The notes under the pieces are model-generated. The model made no database searches and was not told the DNA's origin. It saw only the letters and a list, made by a program, of their open reading frames with translations. The translations under genes were made by a program, and so were the position numbers. A stretch of 64,000 nucleotides of DNA from an uncultured bacterium (GTDB lineage: Bacteria; Bacillota_I; Bacilli_A; RFN20; CAG-826), in contig CASFKG010000001.1 of NCBI GenBank assembly GCA_949295325.1, forward strand, positions 1 to 64,000, read 5' to 3'. The stretch's first letter is position 1. Each line of letters opens with the position of its first letter. Shown piece after piece: positions 59,911 through 64,000 of this stretch.

Positions 59911-60096
59911 TCAGTCGTCCAGGAGGGTGCCGAGCAAATTGCCGCGGCCGACAATGCGGCCTTTTATATCGCGGGTCTTATCGCCGTCGAAAGTCCCGAC
60001 AGGCCGGCCGTGGATGTCGCGGAGGATATCCTTTCCGTTACGGTGGTCGACCGTGCCGAGGGGGCGAGCGAAGGCATCGCTGATTCTTTCTTTCAT
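59911..60096 (-). CDS. Small beta-flower-like repeat protein
   Basis: A 61-residue protein, MKERISDAFARPLGTVDHRN with later DIHGRPVGTFDGDKTRDI and KGRIVGRGNLLGTLLDD. A short D/G-R-P-x-G-T unit recurs about three times with ~18-residue spacing. This matches the style of four-fold beta-flower domains, found in small or surface-associated proteins, but it was recognised by eye only. It ends one base before the acetyltransferase ATG. Confidence 0.6.
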   Translation of the reverse strand: MKERISDAFARPLGTVDHRNGKDILRDIHGRPVGTFDGDKTRDIKGRIVGRGNLLGTLLDD

Positions 60097-60105
60097 GGAA
60101 CTATA

Positions 60106-61089
60106 TTAACGGTTCCCTAGTGGAATGAGGCAAGGCAGGCTGACCCTAAGCTCCGGCAAGGAATTGGAAAAGCCCGAAAACACAGCGGCCGTCCCGGCGG
60201 GATCCTCTTTCAAAACAGTGCAGAAGAGGATTATCAGAACGACCCCGAGGGCAATGCGGTAGATGCCGAATCCCATGAATGTGTGCTTCTTGACGAAACC
60301 GGTCAGCCATTTGACCGCGAGGAGGCTCACGAGGAAGGCGACGAGGCATCCGACGGCAACGTAGACCATTTGGCTGGCATCCATCGTATAGCCGCCGCCG
60401 AAGAAGTCGATGCCCTTTATTAGCGAAGCCCCGGCCATTACCGGAATCGAAACGTAGAAACTGAATTTTGCGGAGGTTTCGCGGTTTACCCCGATAAGCA
60501 GGGCCGCAAGGATGGTCACCCCGGATCTGGAAGTGCCGGGAATCAGCGACAGCACCTGGGCGATCCCGATTATGAGGGCCGTTTTCCAAGTGAAATCCCT
60601 AAGTGAGGAAATATGCGGTTTTTTGCCGCTTTTGCGGAGATATAGCTCAAGGAGTATGAAAGCGGCACCGTAGACTATGAGGGTTATTGAAACGGTAATG
60701 AAGTTGTACAGATATTGGTCGAGCAGGTCGTCGAGCAGTATTCCGAAGATGCCGGCGGGAAGGCAGCCGATGACTATATATAGCCAAGTCCAGTATATCT
60801 CCTTTCTCTCCTCCCTGGTCCGCTTCGGCAGCCAAGGCCAAAGTTCCTTGAAGAAAACGACCACTACCGCCAAAACGGCGAAAAGCTGGATGACGACCAT
60901 GAAGAAATCCCACACGGCATCGCCGTTTGGGCCAAGGGAACCTTTTATATCGAGGAGTTCCTCGAGAACGATCATGTGGCCGGTCGAGGAAATGGGCAGC
61001 CACTCCGTTATCCCCTCGACGATGGCAAGGAGGATTACTTTAAGCAGGGTAATGGGATCGAAACCCTCAAGTCCGGCTAGACAAACCAT
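60106..61089 (-). CDS. uppP: Undecaprenyl-diphosphatase
   Basis: A 327-residue membrane enzyme that recycles the lipid carrier for peptidoglycan and gives bacitracin tolerance. It has EGITEWLPISSTGH (residues 25-38) and the second catalytic motif LIPGTSRSGVTILAALLIGV near 185-200. Eight membrane helices follow the family pattern. It ends 10 bp upstream of the beta-flower gene. Confidence 0.95.
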   Translation of the reverse strand: MVCLAGLEGFDPITLLKVILLAIVEGITEWLPISSTGHMIVLEELLDIKGSLGPNGDAVWDFFMVVIQLFAVLAVVVVFFKELWPWLPKRTREERKEIYWTWLYIVIGCLPAGIFGILLDDLLDQYLYNFITVSITLIVYGAAFILLELYLRKSGKKPHISSLRDFTWKTALIIGIAQVLSLIPGTSRSGVTILAALLIGVNRETSAKFSFYVSIPVMAGASLIKGIDFFGGGYTMDASQMVYVAVGCLVAFLVSLLAVKWLTGFVKKHTFMGFGIYRIALGVVLIILFCTVLKEDPAGTAAVFSGFSNSLPELRVSLPCLIPLGNR

Positions 61090-61654
61090 AACGGGGGTAA
61101 TTCTAATTCCTCCGGCGCCTCTTTAGAAGAAGGGGGCTGATTCGGGAATGTCTCTTCCAAAGGAAAGCGTATAACACGGCGTTTCCAAAAAGGTCCTGGA
61201 ACTCCTTTGCGGGCGGAAGCGGAAAAGCCGGAGTCCGCTCTGAGTTCGAAAGCCCTGCATTGTCGGTTAATGGCGAAGTCGCACGATAATTTTATTTTCG
61301 CCCGAAAAGAGTACCGCTACATCAAAAACAGTGCCGGCAATAAAAGAATTACAAGTACTGTCTTTAGAAGATATTAATAAAGCGATGCCATCATAAGACG
61401 ACTTGTTTTGGGCTGCCGGCAAAATAAAGAATTCGTCCGAGCAGCTTTCCGGTAGAATCGTTTTCTAACCCCCGTTCTTCTACCCTGACTACTTTATGGG
61501 GATAAGGCGGAAGGACACCCGGAGGCCGGAATGGTACTTATACCATCCAAAACGTCTTCGAATGGATGGAACCTTGCCGCTTAAATCCATCCTTTCTGCC
61601 CTATCCAAGTAGGAGCTTTCTATCCATCGGCGGGGCAAAGCGTTAACATTGCTT
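61090..61654. other. AT-richer intergenic gap
   Basis: No gene assigned. A plus-strand open stretch around 61329-61397 reads VPAIKELQVLSLEDINKAMPS and stops, with no convincing start; it could be a gene remnant. An inverted pair CCATCC/GGATGG lies near 61545-61571. No terminator for the convergent side was found. Confidence 0.35.
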
Positions 61655-62395
61655 ATGGAAATATTCATAACGATTTTGGCCCTATTTGCGATTGGGGGTT
61701 TCGGCGGGTTTGTCCTTGAACTGTTTTTCCGCCGCTACGTTTCGCAGAAAAGATGGGTGAAACCCGGCTTTCTGGCCGGTCCCTTCATTCCCCTCTACGG
61801 ATTCGGGATGGCAATACTTTATGCCTTCGACGCCTACATACCGTGGGCGTCCATATCGCCTTGGCCTTGGCTCAACATCGTCGTCGAAATAATCGTCCTC
61901 GGAATAAGCCTGACGCTGATAGAACTCGTTGCCGGCCTCATCTTCGTCAAGGGAATGAAGATCCGGCTATGGGATTATTCGAAGCAATGGGGCAATTTCA
62001 TGGGGCTGGTCTGTCCCCTGTTTTCCTTCTTCTGGCTAATAGGCGCGGCCCTTTACGTCTTGCTTTTGGGCGAACCGATGGTAGCTTTCGGCGGATTGCT
62101 CGCCGCCAACTACCTCTCGCTTACTTATCCCCTGGGCATTTTCACGGGGGTACTCTGCATCGACCTCGGATATAGCTTGGGCGTCGTGAAGAAACTGCGC
62201 AGCGCCATAGAGGATTCCCGCGTCGTTGCCCATTGGGAAAAGACGAAGGTCATACTCCGCGACTACTACAAGGAACTCAAGGAAAAACAGTCCTTCCTCC
62301 TTCCTTTCGTCAACGCCCATGACCGCTTCCGTGAGGCCATAGCCAAATACCTCGAAAGGAAGAAGGCGGAAGGTAAGGAAGCCGGCGATCAGTAG
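61655..62395 (+). CDS. CmpB-type putative ABC transporter permease
   Basis: A 246-residue membrane protein with about six helices. FLAGPFIPLYGFGMAILYAFDAY and LIELVAGLIFVKGMKIRLWDYSKQWGNFMGLVCPLFSFFWL are the core blocks of PF06541 (ABC_trans_CmpB). Despite the name, the transport role is unproven. A charged C-terminal helix (KTKVILRDYYKELKEKQSFLL) ends it. The ATG at 61655 is preferred to the in-frame TTG six bases upstream. Confidence 0.8.
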   Translation: MEIFITILALFAIGGFGGFVLELFFRRYVSQKRWVKPGFLAGPFIPLYGFGMAILYAFDAYIPWASISPWPWLNIVVEIIVLGISLTLIELVAGLIFVKGMKIRLWDYSKQWGNFMGLVCPLFSFFWLIGAALYVLLLGEPMVAFGGLLAANYLSLTYPLGIFTGVLCIDLGYSLGVVKKLRSAIEDSRVVAHWEKTKVILRDYYKELKEKQSFLLPFVNAHDRFREAIAKYLERKKAEGKEAGDQ

Positions 62396-63549
62396 GGATA
62401 TACTTCCACTTCGATGTCGCTAACGGGATAAGAGCAGCAGGGATGGAAATAATGGAGGTCCTTGTCGACGTCCGTGACCTTGCTTAGCTTGGTCGTTTTG
62501 ATTTCGCCCGAAAGCAGCCTGCTACGGCAGTAGCCGCAGCCGCCAAGATGGCATTTCGCCCTAATGACGACGTGGGCCCTTTCGAGTGCGGCTAGTACGG
62601 TTTCGTCGCCGCGCGCCGTGGCTTCGACGACTTCCCCTTCGACATGGACTTTCATCTTGTAGACGTTTTTGTCGCCCTCCAAGGTAAACGGGGAACGCTC
62701 CAAGCGGAAATACTTCTTGGGCAGTCCCAGTTTGGCGACTTCCTTTTCCATATGGTCGAGGAGGCCGTTTGGCCCGGAAGCAAAGACGGAATAGGCTTTT
62801 TCCTTCGGGGCGTACTTCCTTATGAGATCCGTATCGATGAGCCCCTTTTCGGCTCCGGGCAATTCTCCCTCTTCGAGGACGTAGACGACCTTGACCTTGC
62901 CTTTGAGACCGTCGAGGAAGGCACGGTAGATTATGTCGCTTTCCTTTTTGACGCCGTAAAGGATGGTCAAGTTGAAATCTTCGCTTCCTTCCGAAATGGC
63001 CTTCGCCATCGAAACGAAGGGGGTAATGCCCGTCCCGCCGGCGACGGCGACGACGTCCTTGGCGTCCCGGAGGCCGTCATAGGTCAAAAAGCCGCCGGGC
63101 TCGGTCGAAAAGAGTTTATCCCCGATCTTGGCTTCGTCGAGCAGATAGCCGGAGACGACCCCGCCTTCCTTCCGCTTGACGGTTATCTCGTAGATTCCCT
63201 TTTCGGCGTCTTCCGGAGAGGAAGAGACCGCATAGGCCCGGGAGATGAATTCCCCATGGACGTCGACGTATAGCGAAATGTAACTGCCGGCCTTGAAAGG
63301 AGCCAGCTTGGAGGTGCCTTCCGCGGCATCCGGCACGAGGACGAACGTCTTGCTCGTCTCGTTTTCCTCGCGGATGTCCTTGATAAGAAGATGCTGTTTG
63401 TAGGGATGGTAGTAATTGGCCAAATCGTTTATCGGATAATCCGGGAGTTTTTCGGCCTTGGTGTTTTCTATGGCCTCAAGGCGGTTTTTGGCGAGGTTCT
63501 TGAACCTCAGCATGTCGGTAAGGCCGAACAAAGATACTTTGACTTTCAT
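62389..63549 (-). CDS. FAD/NAD(P) oxidoreductase with C-terminal 2Fe-2S ferredoxin
   Basis: A 386-residue protein. The FNR-like module begins after ~50 residues: KAGSYISLYVDVHGEFISRAYAVSSSP binds FAD, and VAVAGGTGITPFVSMAKAI with FNLTILYGVKKESDI binds NAD(P)H. The C-terminus (from ~300) is a plant-type ferredoxin with CHLGGCGYCRSRLLSG and a last Cys in HPCCSYP. GGAGG lies upstream of the ATG. It overlaps the next gene's stop by 4 bp (ATGA), so the two make a redox pair. Confidence 0.9.
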   Translation of the reverse strand: MKVKVSLFGLTDMLRFKNLAKNRLEAIENTKAEKLPDYPINDLANYYHPYKQHLLIKDIREENETSKTFVLVPDAAEGTSKLAPFKAGSYISLYVDVHGEFISRAYAVSSSPEDAEKGIYEITVKRKEGGVVSGYLLDEAKIGDKLFSTEPGGFLTYDGLRDAKDVVAVAGGTGITPFVSMAKAISEGSEDFNLTILYGVKKESDIIYRAFLDGLKGKVKVVYVLEEGELPGAEKGLIDTDLIRKYAPKEKAYSVFASGPNGLLDHMEKEVAKLGLPKKYFRLERSPFTLEGDKNVYKMKVHVEGEVVEATARGDETVLAALERAHVVIRAKCHLGGCGYCRSRLLSGEIKTTKLSKVTDVDKDLHYFHPCCSYPVSDIEVEVYPY

Positions 63550-64000
63550 TGCTTGTCCTCCTTCATATCCCCCAGGGTCAGCTTGGCGGCCAAGTCGCCG
63601 GAGAGATAGGCCGAGTTGTAGCCGCTCGAACGGGCGGCATGGCCGCCGGCGAAGCGCAGGCCCTTCACCCCTTCTTCCTGATACATGGTGGTAAGTCTCG
63701 GCATCATGTTGTCGAGGCCGGCCGTGTAATAGCCGTAGATGCTTCCGTCCGGAGTCGAGGTGTAATGGGCGTAGGTAAGCGGGGTGGCGACTTCTATTTC
63801 CTCTATCGCGTCGCTTATCTTGGCCCCCGTGGCTTTCTCGAAGGTTTCGATGAAGCCCTTGGCGACCTTTTCCTTGATCTCAAAGTAATTGGATTCGTCC
63901 ACGACCTTGTCGAAGACGTCGGAGAAATACAAGGTGGTCATGTAGAGGATCGTGGTTCCCTTGGGCGAAGCGTCGGGAAGCGCATTGTTGAGGACGACGG
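63546..64000 (-). CDS. FAD-dependent oxidoreductase (phytoene desaturase-like), partial
   Basis: The C-terminal ~150 residues are visible; the gene runs off the right edge. The frame is open from the edge as VVLNNALPDASPKGTTILYMTTLY. The end has LDNMMPRLTTMYQEEGVKGLRFAGGHAARSSGYNSAYLSGDLAAKL, which matches the closing FAD-binding GxxxxPGGG-like region of phytoene desaturase/amine oxidase flavoproteins. It likely takes electrons with, or passes them to, the ferredoxin reductase downstream, to which it is coupled. Confidence 0.75.
   Translation of the reverse strand, partial: VVLNNALPDASPKGTTILYMTTLYFSDVFDKVVDESNYFEIKEKVAKGFIETFEKATGAKISDAIEEIEVATPLTYAHYTSTPDGSIYGYYTAGLDNMMPRLTTMYQEEGVKGLRFAGGHAARSSGYNSAYLSGDLAAKLTLGDMKEDKQ

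Overview
The window looks like a chromosomal segment of an anaerobic, fermentative member of the Bacillota, most likely near the Bacilli/Erysipelotrichia. This is inference from gene content: class-II GalT, YwaF-type (TIGR02206) and CmpB-type membrane proteins, an EFR1-type flavodoxin/ferredoxin, PepC/PepT/PepF peptidases, PotABCD, L-LDH, rubredoxin and GGAGG Shine-Dalgarno sites. Most genes are GC-rich, especially at third codon positions, which produces many long antisense ORFs that are not genes. AT-richer stretches with broken or unassigned sequence sit at about 1-1400, 21.6-22.1 kb, 29.5-32.1 kb and 61.1-61.65 kb. There is no rRNA, CRISPR array or recognisable insertion sequence.

Layout. 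1-1.4 kb: a wrecked CPBP protease gene and a Sel1-like gene. 1.4-15.7 kb (minus): tRNA-Thr downstream of a tightly overlapping gene string read as antiporter, MFS sugar transporter, Zn-phospholipase C-like protein, small secreted protein, cardiolipin synthase-like PLD, a degenerate Fe-ADH-fold protein, GalM, GalT, GalK, YwaF-like protein, MalQ and RimO. A LysR gene diverges from the antiporter. 16.7-21.6 kb: membrane protein, HAD-membrane fusion, GT8 glycosyltransferase, frameshifted FMN reductase, aldo/keto reductase. 22-29.3 kb: ArsB/NhaD-type transporter, tRNA-Ser and tRNA-Ile(UAU), a GT8-ABC ATPase fusion with its permease, flavin reductase, EFR1 protein and an XRE regulator. 29.3-32.1 kb: AT-rich island with a DUF4143-type ATPase. 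32.1-34.8 kb: tRNAs and PepF. 34.8-39.9 kb: PotABCD. 40-48.3 kb: thioredoxin-like lipoprotein, LDH, rubredoxin, MacB/FtsX-type ABC exporter, PepC and PepT. 48.7-64 kb: tRNA-Gln, uridine kinase, amidohydrolase, DJ-1 protein, metal permease, Mrp ATPase, lipoproteins, CBS protein, TetR plus a SAM-fold enzyme, Cu-ATPase, acetyltransferase, UppP, CmpB protein, and a ferredoxin reductase paired with a flavoprotein that runs off the right edge.

How the genes work together. The 1.5-14.3 kb string combines sugar import, the Leloir galactose steps (GalM, GalK, GalT) and 4-alpha-glucan transfer with lipid head-group enzymes, so it may process galactose-containing glycolipids or glycosylglycerols as well as free galactose. 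PotABCD, the peptidases, LDH, rubredoxin and the flavodoxin/ferredoxin proteins fit an amino-acid- and sugar-fermenting anaerobe. Two things stand out as possibly undescribed: the GT8-like/ABC ATPase fusion, and four tRNA promoters whose -10 hexamer lies in the middle of a dyad.
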